From Serratia grimesii NBRC 13537 (GTDB taxonomy: Bacteria; Pseudomonadota; Gammaproteobacteria; Enterobacterales; Enterobacteriaceae): DNA of 64,000 bases. The translations under genes and the position numbers were made by a program. Shown in pieces: positions 46,307 through 55,842 of the stretch (positions within the stretch are counted from its first letter, which is position 1; each line of letters starts with the position of its first letter). The stretch spans positions 1 to 64,000 of the forward strand of contig NZ_BCTT01000002.1 in NCBI RefSeq assembly GCF_001590905.1, read 5' to 3'. The notes beneath the pieces are model-generated. The model was not told the origin of the DNA and made no database searches. It worked only from the letters and a program-made list of their open reading frames with translations.

Positions 46307-46692
46307 TCGGCTTCCCGGTCCTGCTCGGCAAACACTTCCGCTGCCAGATGGAACGCCGAATTTGCTGCCGGCAGACCGCAGTAAAGCGCGCTTTGCATCA
46401 GCACTTCTTTGATTTCGTCCCGGGTCACACCGTTGTTTACTGCCGCTTTTAAGTGCATCCGCAATTCGGCTTCCCGATTAAGCGCGATCAGCATCGCAAT
46501 GGTGATCAGGCTGCGGCTATGGCGCGCCAGCCCCGGCCGTGTCCAGATCTCCCCCCAGGCGTAGCGGCTGATAAAATCCTGAAACTCTTCGTTTAACGGT
46601 GTGAGCTGGCTGAGGCTGCGATCAACATGGGCGTCTCCCAGCACCGCTCTGCGCACGTCAATGCCCTGTTGGTAACGTTGTTCATCGTTCAT
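46303..46692 (-). CDS. pcaC: 4-Carboxymuconolactone decarboxylase
   Basis: A 129-residue AhpD-fold enzyme of the CMD family that decarboxylates 4-carboxymuconolactone to 3-oxoadipate enol-lactone. Diagnostic features are RRAVLGDAHVDRSL near the N-terminus, YAWGEIWTRPGLARHSRSL in the middle and the helix AALYCGLPAAN-like region SALYCGLPAANSAFHLA near the end. ATG 46692 lies inside the end of pcaB (11-bp overlap) with AGGAG upstream, so the two are translationally coupled. The pcaD fusion or neighbour seen in some bacteria is absent. Confidence 0.94.
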   Translation of the reverse strand: MNDEQRYQQGIDVRRAVLGDAHVDRSLSQLTPLNEEFQDFISRYAWGEIWTRPGLARHSRSLITIAMLIALNREAELRMHLKAAVNNGVTRDEIKEVLMQSALYCGLPAANSAFHLAAEVFAEQDREAD

Positions 46693-48049
46693 CTTGATGT
46701 GCTCCTGATATTGCAGCGGCAGCCTGTGCAAGTACCTGCTGAGTAAAGGCGTGTGCACTGCCGAGGTATTGCTGCGGATCTAACAGTTCCGAAAGCCGCT
46801 GTGCCGACAAATGCGCCATGACGACAGGATCCTCAAGCAGCACATCTAGCAGTGTTAGCCTTTGCGCCAACGCGTAATGGCACTGTTTTTCTATGTGTTG
46901 ATGCGCTTGTTGACGCCCCATAACCTCACCCAAGGCCATAGTGACGGCTTCTGCCATAATTACGCCATGAGTTAACCTCAGGTTATGCTGCATCTGTTGT
47001 GGAAACACCTGCAAGCCGGAGATCAGATCACCCGCAGTATGCAATGCTCCTGCTGACAGCATCACTAACTCAGGCAGGCTTTCCCACTCTGCATGCCAGC
47101 CGCCCAAACCGCGTTCGTGTTCTTGCACCATGGCGGCATACAACCCACCGATCAACGCTGGTACGCGATTAGCCGCCGAGAGGATCACCGCGCAGCCCAC
47201 CGGATTGCGTTTGTGCGGCATTGTGGATGACCCGCCACGGCCCACCGCTTCCGGCTCAGCCACTTCCGCCACTTCCATTTGTGTCAGCAAAGCGATATCA
47301 CGTGCCAATTTACCCAGCGTACCGGTTAAGCCCGCATACCAACCCGCAATCTCCAGCAGACGATCACGCTGGCTATGCCAAGGCGCATTAGCGGCGGTCA
47401 GTTGCAATCCGAACGCTAACGCGTTCACCAGCCGCTCACCGTTATCCCCCAACGATGCCAACGTACCGGCGGCCCCACCTAATTGCAGTGCTAACACTCG
47501 AGGCGACATTTCATTGAGCCGGGAGCGGTAGCGCAACAACGCATCCAGGGTACCCGCCAGTTTTAAGCCCCATGTGGTCGGTAGTGCATGTTGCATCCAG
47601 GTCCGTCCAACCAGTATGCAATCCTGATGTAACGTAATGTGCTGCACCAGTGCCGCAATTAACCGGTTCAAATCGCGCTGCGTCAGTTCAATTGCTCGCC
47701 GCAATTGCAGCACCAATCCGGTGTCGATAGCATCTTGGCTGGTCGCCCCCCAATGAACAAAGCGTGCGGCTTCGGCCTGCTGCTGCGCCACGATGAAAGT
47801 GAGCTGCTTCACCAATGGGATCGCCAGATTACCGGCCTGTGCCGCCGATTGAGCCAAAGCAGCCGCATCAAATAAATGGCTGTGACACGCAGCGGCAATA
47901 TGCTGCGCAGCTTCCGTGGGAATAATGCCCAAGTCAGCCTGAGCGGTGGCCAATGCGGCTTCGAAATCCAGCATTCCTTGCAGCGTCGCTGCATCACTGA
48001 AACAATGGCTTACCGCTGAAGGCCGTAGCAGCGGCGTCAGTAATTCCAT
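46682..48049 (-). CDS. pcaB: 3-Carboxy-cis,cis-muconate cycloisomerase
   Basis: A 455-residue enzyme of the fumarase/aspartase superfamily. Signature loop GGSSTMPHKRNPVGC lies near residues 267-281, with VGRTWMQHALPTTWG near 146 and HWGATSQDAIDTGL near 97. It lactonises 3-carboxymuconate to 4-carboxymuconolactone in the cytoplasm. ATG 48049 is preceded by GGAGG. It is first in the pcaBC unit, and its promoter region, between pobA and pcaB, contains a pair of PcaR-like boxes (48111-48144). Confidence 0.95.
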   Translation of the reverse strand: MELLTPLLRPSAVSHCFSDAATLQGMLDFEAALATAQADLGIIPTEAAQHIAAACHSHLFDAAALAQSAAQAGNLAIPLVKQLTFIVAQQQAEAARFVHWGATSQDAIDTGLVLQLRRAIELTQRDLNRLIAALVQHITLHQDCILVGRTWMQHALPTTWGLKLAGTLDALLRYRSRLNEMSPRVLALQLGGAAGTLASLGDNGERLVNALAFGLQLTAANAPWHSQRDRLLEIAGWYAGLTGTLGKLARDIALLTQMEVAEVAEPEAVGRGGSSTMPHKRNPVGCAVILSAANRVPALIGGLYAAMVQEHERGLGGWHAEWESLPELVMLSAGALHTAGDLISGLQVFPQQMQHNLRLTHGVIMAEAVTMALGEVMGRQQAHQHIEKQCHYALAQRLTLLDVLLEDPVVMAHLSAQRLSELLDPQQYLGSAHAFTQQVLAQAAAAISGAHQDER

Positions 48050-48110
48050 AAATCCTCCAGGCAAAGGGCTGATTCTCCCGATGATGGCGTGACGTCGTCG
48101 GCAGCGTCAA

Positions 48111-48144
48111 GAACGATAAACGTGACCTTGGGCGATTATCGAAA
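48111..48144. promoter_or_regulatory. PcaR-like inverted box pair upstream of pcaB
   Basis: GGGCGATTATCGAAA at 48130-48144 matches 13 of 15 bases of the described PcaR box (GTGCGATTATCGAAC on this strand). A weaker opposite-facing copy lies at 48111-48125 with a 4-bp gap. It sits 60-95 bp before the pcaB start. Confidence 0.65.
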
Positions 48145-48183
48145 CATTGGCCAATTTTATTGGTTTTTGCGATTCCGCACGGA

Positions 48184-49362
48184 TTACATCATCTGAAACG
48201 GTGAGCCGACGTAGTTTTCTGCCAACATCGTCATCGCGCTGCGCGACCTTACGGTGTATTGCAGTTCCGACAGCTGCAAACGCTGCTGGAATGCACTGTC
48301 GTCCTGATGGGTGTGCAGCATATTGGTCATCCACCAGGAAAAATGCTCGGCACGCCAGACACGTTGCAATGCATCATCGCTGTAGCTATCCAGCCGCCGC
48401 CAACTTTTGTGTCGGTAAAATTCATCCAAAGCCTGTGATAACAAGCAAACATCTGCCATGGCCAGATTTAACCCCTTAGCCCCGGTCGGCGGCACAATAT
48501 GCGCGGCGTCCCCCGCTAACAGCAGCCGTTTACAACGCATTGGCTCAGTGACAAAGCTGCGCATGCCAACCACGTTTTTTTGGAATATCCGCCCTTTTTT
48601 CAGTGACCAACCGTCATGATTTTCCAACCGGCTTTCCAGTTCGTTCCAAATACGATCGTCTGACCATTGATCGACATTTTCCGTCGGGTCGCACTGGAAA
48701 TACATGCGCTGCACCCCCGGTGAACGCGTGCTTATCAATGCAAAACCACGCGGGTGCCGTGCATAGATCAATTCATCACTGGACGGTGGTGCCTCCACCA
48801 AAATGCCGAACCAACCAAAGGGATAAACCCGGGTATAATCTTGTCGCAACCCGCCCGGCATCGCGGCACGACTGATACCGTGAAACCCATCGCAACCAAT
48901 AATAAAATCGCAGTCAAGCCGCTGTTGTTGACCATTGTGGCGGTAATGTACCTGTGGTCGAACACCATCCAGTTCCTTAAGCTTTACGTCTTCAACCTCA
49001 AAGTAAAGCTGCCCTGCTACCGCTTGTCGCGCGGCAATCATGTCTTTCAACACTTCGTGCTGGGCGTAAACGGTGATCGCCCGGTCGGTTAGCTCAGTCA
49101 GGTCGATCCTGTGTTGCTGGCCACCAAACGCCAGACGGATACCATGGTGCTGCGTCCCCTCTTTGCGCATGCGCTCGCCCAGCCCGGTTTGATTGAGCAA
49201 ATCCACGGTACCCTGTTCGAGCACGCCAGCGCGAATAGTGGACTCCACCGCCTGTTGGTCACGTGTTTCTAATACCACCGACTCAATCCCCTGTAGATGC
49301 AGTAAATGTGACAACATCAATCCTGCTGGGCCCGCGCCAATAATCGCAATCTGTGTACGCAT
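48184..49362 (-). CDS. pobA: 4-Hydroxybenzoate 3-monooxygenase
   Basis: A 392-residue FAD-dependent aromatic hydroxylase. The FAD-binding motif IIGAGPAGLMLSHLL is at 7-21, STIRAGVLEQGTVDLL carries the substrate-side arginine, the DG motif is in IIGCDGFHGISR near 157, and GDAAHIVPPTGAKGLNLAM lies near 285-303. Length matches the Pseudomonas enzyme (394). With NADPH and O2 it makes protocatechuate from 4-hydroxybenzoate, feeding PcaHG. AGGAG stands before the ATG, which is only 9 bp from the stop of the upstream transporter gene, so the two form an operon driven from the PcaR-like boxes at 50.8 kb. Confidence 0.95.
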   Translation of the reverse strand: MRTQIAIIGAGPAGLMLSHLLHLQGIESVVLETRDQQAVESTIRAGVLEQGTVDLLNQTGLGERMRKEGTQHHGIRLAFGGQQHRIDLTELTDRAITVYAQHEVLKDMIAARQAVAGQLYFEVEDVKLKELDGVRPQVHYRHNGQQQRLDCDFIIGCDGFHGISRAAMPGGLRQDYTRVYPFGWFGILVEAPPSSDELIYARHPRGFALISTRSPGVQRMYFQCDPTENVDQWSDDRIWNELESRLENHDGWSLKKGRIFQKNVVGMRSFVTEPMRCKRLLLAGDAAHIVPPTGAKGLNLAMADVCLLSQALDEFYRHKSWRRLDSYSDDALQRVWRAEHFSWWMTNMLHTHQDDSAFQQRLQLSELQYTVRSRSAMTMLAENYVGSPFQMM

Positions 49363-49371
49363 GGTTATCTC

Positions 49372-50724
49372 CTATAACGCCTTGTTGAGTGAGCCGGACA
49401 ATGCCGTCGCTTTTGCAGAAATGTGTTTGATCACCAACGCCAGCGCAGCCACCAGTGCCGGGATCGCCAGCAGTGTGAAAATGGTGCTGAACGTCAACTG
49501 CATTTGCATCAATACCCCCCCGCTCATCGCGCCCAGAATGCCGCCAAACCGCCCTAACCCCAGCATCCAGGCCACACCGGTTGCTCGCCCCTGTGTCGGA
49601 TAGAAACCAGCAGCCAATGCCGGCATTGAAGACTGTGCACCATTCATGCAGGTACCCGCGATAAACACCGTCACGGCCATCAGTATCGGATCCGTGTAAA
49701 CGTACCCAATGGCGCAAACAAACAGCCCGGTCAGCAGGTAGCCAACGGCCACGACTTTGTGCGGATTCATGCGATCCATTAACCAGCCGATAATCAGCAC
49801 ACCAATGCCGCCACCTAAAGGAAATAACGCGGTAATCAAAGAAGCCTGACGGATAGAAGCGCCCGTTTCCCGGATTAACAGCGGCAGCCAACTGGTCAAC
49901 AGATAAAAAATCATCAACCCCATAAAGTACGTCAGACACAACATCAGGGTACCCAACAGATAACGCGGGGAAAAAATCACGCCCAGCGCCGACCTGGCTT
50001 TCACCTGGCCCTCTTCCACCAGGCTAAACAATGGTTCTGTGACATTGAGTGGTGCGATACGCTTAAGTACAGCAGCAATGCGCTGTGCCGGGTAACCATG
50101 CACCACCATAAAACGCGCAGATTCAGGTAGCGCGACAATCAACACAACCGCCAGCAGCAACGGCATCACCCCCCCCAGGACCATCACGCTCTGCCAGCCG
50201 AAATGCGGGATCAACCAAGCGGAAACAAAACCACCCATTGATGAACCCAGCGGGAAACCACAAAACATCAAATTCACCAACAGCGCGCGCTTGCGTTCCG
50301 GCGCATATTCCGACATCAGCGTGGCCGCATTCGGCATCGCGGCTCCCAGACCCAACCCGGTCAAAAAGCGCAGCAGTGTGAGCATCGGTAGCGTGGTAGC
50401 AAATGCCGTCAACAGGCTAAAACCACCGAAGAGGATCAACGAAAGCACCAAAACCTTTTTGCGGCCGATGCGATCTGCCAACGGGCCGGCAGTCAACGCA
50501 CCGACGGCCAGTCCCACTAGCGCAGCACTCATCACTGGCCCCAGTGATGTTTTTTCAATCCCCCAGTCTTGTACCAATGAGGTGGCGATAAACCCGATGA
50601 TTGCAGTGTCAAAACCATCCAGTGCCACAGTTAAAAAGCACAGAGTCAGGATCAACCACTGATAGCGGGAAAAGGGTTTTTCATTAATAAATGATTGAAT
50701 TTCTATGGTGTTTTGCTGGGTCAT
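49372..50724 (-). CDS. Aromatic acid:H+ symporter, PcaK-like (MFS AAHS family)
   Basis: A 450-residue inner-membrane carrier of the aromatic acid:H+ symporter group. The first segment carries the family motif ALDGFDTAIIGF, in which the aspartates are needed for transport, and GPLADRIGRKKVLVLSLILF is motif A. Operon position directly before pobA (9-bp gap) makes 4-hydroxybenzoate, and possibly protocatechuate, the likely substrate, as for PcaK. ATG 50724 has AGGA at 8 bases; the frame is open 48 codons further upstream, but that stretch overlaps the regulatory boxes and lacks a ribosome site. Confidence 0.88.
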   Translation of the reverse strand: MTQQNTIEIQSFINEKPFSRYQWLILTLCFLTVALDGFDTAIIGFIATSLVQDWGIEKTSLGPVMSAALVGLAVGALTAGPLADRIGRKKVLVLSLILFGGFSLLTAFATTLPMLTLLRFLTGLGLGAAMPNAATLMSEYAPERKRALLVNLMFCGFPLGSSMGGFVSAWLIPHFGWQSVMVLGGVMPLLLAVVLIVALPESARFMVVHGYPAQRIAAVLKRIAPLNVTEPLFSLVEEGQVKARSALGVIFSPRYLLGTLMLCLTYFMGLMIFYLLTSWLPLLIRETGASIRQASLITALFPLGGGIGVLIIGWLMDRMNPHKVVAVGYLLTGLFVCAIGYVYTDPILMAVTVFIAGTCMNGAQSSMPALAAGFYPTQGRATGVAWMLGLGRFGGILGAMSGGVLMQMQLTFSTIFTLLAIPALVAALALVIKHISAKATALSGSLNKAL

Positions 50725-50801
50725 AGAGCGCTTCCTAGGTTGGCCTGGCGAATTAACCCCGGCGGGAGCGGCCAGGCGTTTCCTTGGCAAAACCGCTAGT
50801 T

Positions 50802-50902
50802 GTGCGATTATCGAAACTTGGTTCGTTAATCGCCTTTTCATCAAAGCATCGCCGACAAAAAGTTTCAATATTGTTAAATTAATTAGCGTGCGATAACCGA
50901 AC
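50802..50902. promoter_or_regulatory. Three PcaR-like boxes upstream of the transporter-pobA operon
   Basis: GTGCGATTATCGAAA at 50802-50816 matches 14 of 15 bases of the described PcaR box. An opposite-facing copy (GTTCGTTAATCGCCT, 12 of 15) follows after 4 bp at 50821-50835. A third copy (GTGCGATAACCGAAC, 13 of 15) is at 50888-50902. A palindromic pair plus one extra repeat is the layout known for PcaU/PobR-type IclR regulators. Confidence 0.75.
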
Positions 50903-51020
50903 GGGAAAACAATGAAAACAAAGGAAGGGTTTAATTATCAGAAAGATGCATGGATTTTTCATCCATAGGGAACATGGGTATTTTGTGAGCTGATTAACAT
51001 TGATGAAACATAGGACCACG

Positions 51021-51053
51021 GCAGCGCATCGGTCTGAGCTGCCGATGCGCTGC
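51021..51053 (-). terminator. Terminator after the second aromatic symporter
   Basis: GCAGCGCATCGG and CCGATGCGCTGC form a 12-bp perfect stem with a 9-base loop, 11 bp past the stop codon. The U-run is poor. Confidence 0.65.
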
Positions 51054-51063
51054 TGTGCTCAGT

Positions 51064-52422
51064 TCAAAGGCCTTTGGCGACTTCGCGGGGGGCCAACTGC
51101 GCCTGACGATTATATCCTTTGGCACCCTTCACAAAGATAGCGCAGGCGGTGATTAACGCCGGAATGGCAATAATGGCAAAAATGCGGTCGAACCCCCACC
51201 CCAGCGCCAACATTTCCGCGCCGGCGAAGGCACTCAGGATGGCACCAATACGCCCAACGCCGTGCATCCAGCTGGAGCCGGTAGCCCGTGCTTCTGTAGG
51301 ATAATAATGAGCGGATAGCGCATTCATGCCGGTATTCGCGCCGTTCAGGCAAAAACCACAGGCCAATGCCACCACACCAAGCATGACCGTGTTATGGGCT
51401 GTCAGCCCAATCAATAATGTGAAACACGCGCCCAACAAATAAATTACGCCTAACGCCCGATGCGGATTCACACGATCCATTAACCAACCGGTAATCAGGG
51501 AACCGAAGGTGCCACCCGCCTGGTACAACGCGGTGATGACCGCAGCCTGCGCCACACTCAAGCCAATACCTTTAACCAACGTCGGTAGCCAGCTGCCCAG
51601 CAAATAGACCAGAAACAGCGCCATAAAATAGCCCAGCCACAGCATTACGCTACCGAACCCATACTGTCGTGAGACCACAATCTGCATTGCGCCTTTGCCC
51701 GGTTCCACCTGCGTCGGTAAGGTGTAACGCGTATTGGCATCCGTGCTGCCGGGTGCCAGTTTTTCCACAATGTTGCCAATGCGTTGACGGCTGGCGCGTT
51801 TGGTCACCAAAAATCTCACTGATTCCGGTAGCTTGGCGATCAACAGTGGCACGCACACGAGCGGCAGTACGCCACCAAGTAATAACAGAGCATGCCAGCC
51901 TCTGTGTGGAATGATCCACGACGCAGCAAATCCCCCCAGCGCAGCACCGAAAGTAAAGCCGCAGAACACCACGGTGATAACAAACGAACGTTTCTTTTCT
52001 GGTGCATATTCGGAGATCAACGTGCCCACATTCGGCATCGCCGCCCCCAGCCCCAATCCGGTCATAAATCGGAAGAAAATCATTTGTTCAATATTGTGTG
52101 AGAATGCAGTGACCAGCGTCCATACACCAAAAAAGAACACGCTATTGATAATGATCACTTTGCGACCCAACCAATCTGCCAGCGGGCCGGACAGTAATGC
52201 ACCTATTGTCAGGCCAACCAGCGCTGCGCTGATCACCATACCAAGCTGATGATTACCAACACCCCATTCATTTTTCAGCTCAGGGGCGATAAACCCCATC
52301 AAGGTAATATCGAAGCCATCCAGAGCGATAACGATGAATCCCAGCAAAATGATCAGTTTCTGGTAACCACATATCGGACGATCGTTGATCAGCGTTCGAA
52401 CATCTATTTCGTTTGAAACCAC
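51064..52422 (-). CDS. Second aromatic acid:H+ symporter (MFS AAHS family)
   Basis: A 452-residue paralogue of the neighbouring carrier with the same hallmarks: ALDGFDITLMGFI in the first segment and GPLADWLGRKVIIINSVFFF as motif A. It differs clearly in its central loop (residues about 225-255), so it probably takes another aromatic acid such as protocatechuate, benzoate or a phenylpropanoid. GTG 52422 is chosen because GAAGGA stands 6 bases before it; an upstream TTG 34 codons earlier is not supported. A palindromic IclR-type motif lies about 105 bp upstream. It is divergent from a TetR gene. Confidence 0.87.
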   Translation of the reverse strand: MVSNEIDVRTLINDRPICGYQKLIILLGFIVIALDGFDITLMGFIAPELKNEWGVGNHQLGMVISAALVGLTIGALLSGPLADWLGRKVIIINSVFFFGVWTLVTAFSHNIEQMIFFRFMTGLGLGAAMPNVGTLISEYAPEKKRSFVITVVFCGFTFGAALGGFAASWIIPHRGWHALLLLGGVLPLVCVPLLIAKLPESVRFLVTKRASRQRIGNIVEKLAPGSTDANTRYTLPTQVEPGKGAMQIVVSRQYGFGSVMLWLGYFMALFLVYLLGSWLPTLVKGIGLSVAQAAVITALYQAGGTFGSLITGWLMDRVNPHRALGVIYLLGACFTLLIGLTAHNTVMLGVVALACGFCLNGANTGMNALSAHYYPTEARATGSSWMHGVGRIGAILSAFAGAEMLALGWGFDRIFAIIAIPALITACAIFVKGAKGYNRQAQLAPREVAKGL

Positions 52423-52828
52423 AATTTTTCCTTCGCGCAAACGCCCAACATGCCCATGCTCAATAATCGAACAAACCGTGAAATACCGTGCTGCTACTGT
52501 AAGAATTCCCGCGTGGGTCAGCAACGGAGATTATCGATAATCTGATGATTATCGAACCGTTAGGTACATTCACAACAAGAATAAATGTCACCCCATCACC
52601 ACCAGTCAGGACATTACGCTGCAAGCTTATCCCTTACCTGGTCTTACCCTCCGCAAAACTTGCAGTTATAAGGCGAAAAATAATCTTGTTTAATGGCTTT
52701 AACGACGACTATTATTGCCACGAAATTTACATTCTCGTAACATGATGCCGTTCACAAAAGCGCAAATGCGGCGGATTGTATTGCCGAGTCACCCCGGTTA
52801 CTCTTAACCGGTGTCCCCACAAAGATAA
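52423..52828. other. Divergent region between the second symporter and the TetR gene
   Basis: A 406-bp gene-free region. Its left third holds the PcaR-like motifs at 52529-52557. A 66-codon frame in the middle shows no coding character. The right part should contain the TetR promoter. Confidence 0.45.
52529..52557. promoter_or_regulatory. PcaR-like motifs upstream of the second symporter
   Basis: GATTATCGATAATC at 52529-52542 is a perfect 14-bp palindrome made of two PcaR-type cores. GATTATCGAAC at 52547-52557 is an exact copy of the 11-base core of the described box. Three half-sites in 29 bp resemble the three-repeat operators of IclR regulators. Confidence 0.65.
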
Positions 52829-53485
52829 GTGACTGATGTTTTGAAGAATGATGAGATCCCCGCAACCAAGCGCAAAAACGACCCCGTCGGCCTGAAGCAA
52901 CGCATTTTCACTGCGGCACTGACTGAGTTTGCCGAAGCGGGCCTAAAAGGTGCTCGCATGGAAAACATTGCCGAGCATGCTGCGACCACCAAACGTATGG
53001 TGGTTTATCACTTCAAAAACAAAGAATCACTCTACCTGGAGGTACTTGAACACGTATATCAGCATATACGTGCACACGAAACGGGGTTGGATCTACAGGC
53101 ACTGCCCCCCGTAGAGGCCATGACCCGACTGGTAGAAGAAAGCTTTAATTACCATGCAGAACACCCTGATTTCATCCGCGTAATCTGCATGGAAAACATG
53201 ATGCGCGGCCAGTATATCCGTCAGTCACCGCGGATTAAGGCCTTGAATCAGAGTGCATTGACACTGCTGGAGGAGATATTGCAGCGCGGCAAGCAAGACA
53301 GGCAGTTCACTCCAGACGCCAGCGCCGCAGACGTGCATCGATTAATCAGTAGCCTGTGTTTCCACTATGTCGCCAACCAGTATACTTTTAATACATTGTT
53401 TGAAAGCCATGAGCCGCCTGAAGATCAGGTGATCCATAACCGTCAGTTAGCGGTTGTGGCAACCCTGCGCTATCTGGCGTTGTAG
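52829..53485 (+). CDS. TetR-family regulator in the aromatic island
   Basis: A 218-residue TetR/AcrR-type regulator. The HTH covers about residues 22-68 (GLKGARMENIAEHAATTKRM, then VVYHFKNKESLYLEVLEHVY). The C-terminal ligand domain includes HPDFIRVICMENMMRGQYI, typical of RutR-related TetR_C proteins. The start is GTG 52829 with a weak ribosome site. It lies directly upstream of the IclR gene (22-bp gap) on the same strand, so the two regulators are probably cotranscribed. The ligand may be an aromatic acid or a pathway product; this is inference from position. Confidence 0.85.
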   Translation: MTDVLKNDEIPATKRKNDPVGLKQRIFTAALTEFAEAGLKGARMENIAEHAATTKRMVVYHFKNKESLYLEVLEHVYQHIRAHETGLDLQALPPVEAMTRLVEESFNYHAEHPDFIRVICMENMMRGQYIRQSPRIKALNQSALTLLEEILQRGKQDRQFTPDASAADVHRLISSLCFHYVANQYTFNTLFESHEPPEDQVIHNRQLAVVATLRYLAL

Positions 53486-53507
53486 GCACTGTCCCTGGGA
53501 GACTGTG

Positions 53508-54341
53508 ATGACCAAGATCTCTGCTGGTGAAGAGATTGCCGCGCCTGATAGTTCACTATCCGCCTCCCGTGGCGATCCCTTCCGGGGTGACCCCAATTTT
53601 ATGGCGTCACTGGCGCGAGGCCTTGAGGTCATCCAAGCTTTTACTCCGCAGCGCCGTCTGATGTCCATTTCACAAATCAGCCAGAAAACAGGCATTCCGC
53701 GTGCTGCGGTGCGCCGTTGCCTGTATACACTGAACAAGTTGGGGTTCGTTTACGCACAGGACGGAAAAAATTTTGAACTGCGTCCACGTATTCTGGCATT
53801 GGCTCATGCTTATCTCGGTGCCACACCACTGGCTACAGCCACCCAGCCAGTGCTCAAGCACATCAGCCAATTGCTGAATGAATCTTGCTCTATCGCCACG
53901 CTGGACGGTGACAACATTCTGTATATCGCGCGTGCTTCTGCCGAACGCATTATGACTATCGACTTGAACATTGGCAGTCGTCTGCCCGCGTTCGCCACCT
54001 CGATGGGACGTGTGTTACTGAGCCATCTTCCGGCAGACAAGTGCGAGGATTATCTGCAACGCATTACTCTTATGCGCTACACGCAATACACCATTGGCAC
54101 GATCGATAAACTGCGCGACGAACTGGATAAAGTTCGTGCGCAGGGTTATGCAATTAACGATCAGGAACTGGAAATCGGCCTGCGCTCCATCGCAGTGCCG
54201 ATTATGTCGATCAACGGCGGTGTTACCGCCGCGCTAAACGTGGGAGTGCAGGCTGGTCATGTACCCTTGGAAGCACTGACCGAACGTATCCTGCCGATCC
54301 TGCTGGAGGGGGCACAAGAGCTTTCGCTGCTGTCACACTAA
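53508..54341 (+). CDS. IclR-family regulator, PcaR/PcaU/PobR type
   Basis: A 277-residue IclR regulator. The N-terminal winged helix (about residues 30-90) includes [20 protein letters not shown] and [20 protein letters not shown]. The C-terminal GAF-like effector domain includes [20 protein letters not shown] and [18 protein letters not shown]. These are the features of the beta-ketoadipate IclR subfamily. ATG 53508 has GGGAG at 7 bases. Its expected operator is present at three promoters in this island, so it is the likely activator of pcaBC, the transporter-pobA operon and the second symporter. Its 3' end overlaps dsdA tail-to-tail by 4 bp. Confidence 0.9.
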   Translation: MTKISAGEEIAAPDSSLSASRGDPFRGDPNFMASLARGLEVIQAFTPQRRLMSISQISQKTGIPRAAVRRCLYTLNKLGFVYAQDGKNFELRPRILALAHAYLGATPLATATQPVLKHISQLLNESCSIATLDGDNILYIARASAERIMTIDLNIGSRLPAFATSMGRVLLSHLPADKCEDYLQRITLMRYTQYTIGTIDKLRDELDKVRAQGYAINDQELEIGLRSIAVPIMSINGGVTAALNVGVQAGHVPLEALTERILPILLEGAQELSLLSH

Positions 54342-55675
54342 ACAACCTGTTGTGCGTTAGCCAAATATTTGGCCATTTCCACTTCGGGCACCATACCGCC
54401 GCCTGTGGCCCATACCAGATGGGTTGCATTCTTCATCTGTTCTTCATTCAGTCCCTGACTTGCCAGCCACTCGGTATCTGCCGTGACGCGCCATGGCCCA
54501 GGCATGCCGGCCAGGGCTGAAGGCTCAAGCTGAATGTGCTCATGACGATCCAACAGTCCCAGGAGTGCAAACATCTCGTCATCGCTGAGCGTGTAAAAAC
54601 CGGAAAGCAGACGCTCCATCGCACGACCAACAAAACCGGATGCTCGCCCAACCGCCAGTCCGTCTGCCGCGGTGTGGTTATCAATGCCCAAATCCTGAAC
54701 GGCAATGCCATCGTGCAGTCCGGTATGTACACCAAGCAGCATACAAGGTGAGTGTGTCGGCTCGGCAAAAATGCAGTGCACATGGTCACCAAAGGCCAGT
54801 TTCAATCCAAAAGCGACCCCGCCTGGGCCACCACCGACACCACACGGCAAATAAACGAACAGCGGATGTTGGGCATCAACCTGAATACCACTTTCGGCAA
54901 ACTGACGCTTCAAGCGCCCGCCGGCAACGGAATACCCCAGGAACAGCGTCTGTGAGTTTTCATCATCAATAAAGAAGCAGTGTGGATCCTTCGCGGCCTG
55001 CAAACGCCCCTGTTCCACAGCAACGCCATAATCTTGCGCGTACTCAACCACGTTGACGCCATTATCACGCAGCTTCTGCTTTTTCCATTCACGGGCATCC
55101 GCCGACATGTGCACACTGACGCTGAAACCCAGTCTGGCACTGATAATGCCGATCGACATACCCAGGTTACCCGTCGAACCCACAGCAATGCGGTAGTTGC
55201 TGAAAAATTCGCGGAACTCCGCGGAGAACAACGTGGCGTAGTCGTCCGTCAATTGCAGTCGCCCTGCTTCCAGAGCCAGTTTTTCTGCATGTGCCAGCAC
55301 TTCGTAAATCCCCCCGCGGGCTTTGATCGATCCGGAGATTGGCAAGTGACTGTCTTTTTTAAGCAATAAACGCCCACCCAGCGGCAGGCCATAGCGCTGA
55401 TCGAGCGCCGTTTGCATCGCAGGAATAGCCACGACATCAGATTCAATCACCCCGTTGGTGATGCGTGTTTCGGGGAAAGCAGCGCTCAGATAAGGGGCAA
55501 AACGCATTAACCGTTGCTCCGCATCAGTCACGTCGGCAACACCGAGGCCGACAAACGGCAGTCCAGCCTTCAACGTGGTTGCTCGTGGGTTGAACCAGGT
55601 CACCGGTTTAAGGTCGATCAGTGCCTGCACCAGCGGGAATTGGGTAACCAATTGCTGAATCTGTGTCTTTTCCAT
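54338..55675 (-). CDS. dsdA: D-serine ammonia-lyase
   Basis: A 445-residue PLP-dependent fold-type II deaminase that converts D-serine to pyruvate and ammonia. The Schiff-base lysine is in [18 protein letters not shown] near residue 118, the phosphate-binding glycine loop in [17 protein letters not shown] near 280, and [13 protein letters not shown] near 168. Length and sequence follow E. coli DsdA (442) closely. It detoxifies and uses D-serine in the cytoplasm. Its usual partners dsdX and dsdC lie about 50 kb to the left. Its promoter region shows no obvious DsdC element by eye. It is convergent with the IclR gene. Confidence 0.94.
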   Translation of the reverse strand: MEKTQIQQLVTQFPLVQALIDLKPVTWFNPRATTLKAGLPFVGLGVADVTDAEQRLMRFAPYLSAAFPETRITNGVIESDVVAIPAMQTALDQRYGLPLGGRLLLKKDSHLPISGSIKARGGIYEVLAHAEKLALEAGRLQLTDDYATLFSAEFREFFSNYRIAVGSTGNLGMSIGIISARLGFSVSVHMSADAREWKKQKLRDNGVNVVEYAQDYGVAVEQGRLQAAKDPHCFFIDDENSQTLFLGYSVAGGRLKRQFAESGIQVDAQHPLFVYLPCGVGGGPGGVAFGLKLAFGDHVHCIFAEPTHSPCMLLGVHTGLHDGIAVQDLGIDNHTAADGLAVGRASGFVGRAMERLLSGFYTLSDDEMFALLGLLDRHEHIQLEPSALAGMPGPWRVTADTEWLASQGLNEEQMKNATHLVWATGGGMVPEVEMAKYLANAQQVV

Positions 55676-55842
55676 TTTTGTTCTCTACGCTGCATAAAGG
55701 TTAGCTCTAGGGTGCAGCGATTCGTCGACGCTGACAAATGATAAAAATTCAGCCCTGCATGAGCAGGCTTGATGCAAAAAGGTGATTTACGTCAATTTAC
55801 AACCCACAATGACGCCTTGCGTTACATTGAATCACCTAAATA

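Noticed and set aside
52545-52745. 66-codon frame between the second symporter and TetR
   Set aside because: No ribosome site or family resemblance; it overlaps the regulatory motifs.
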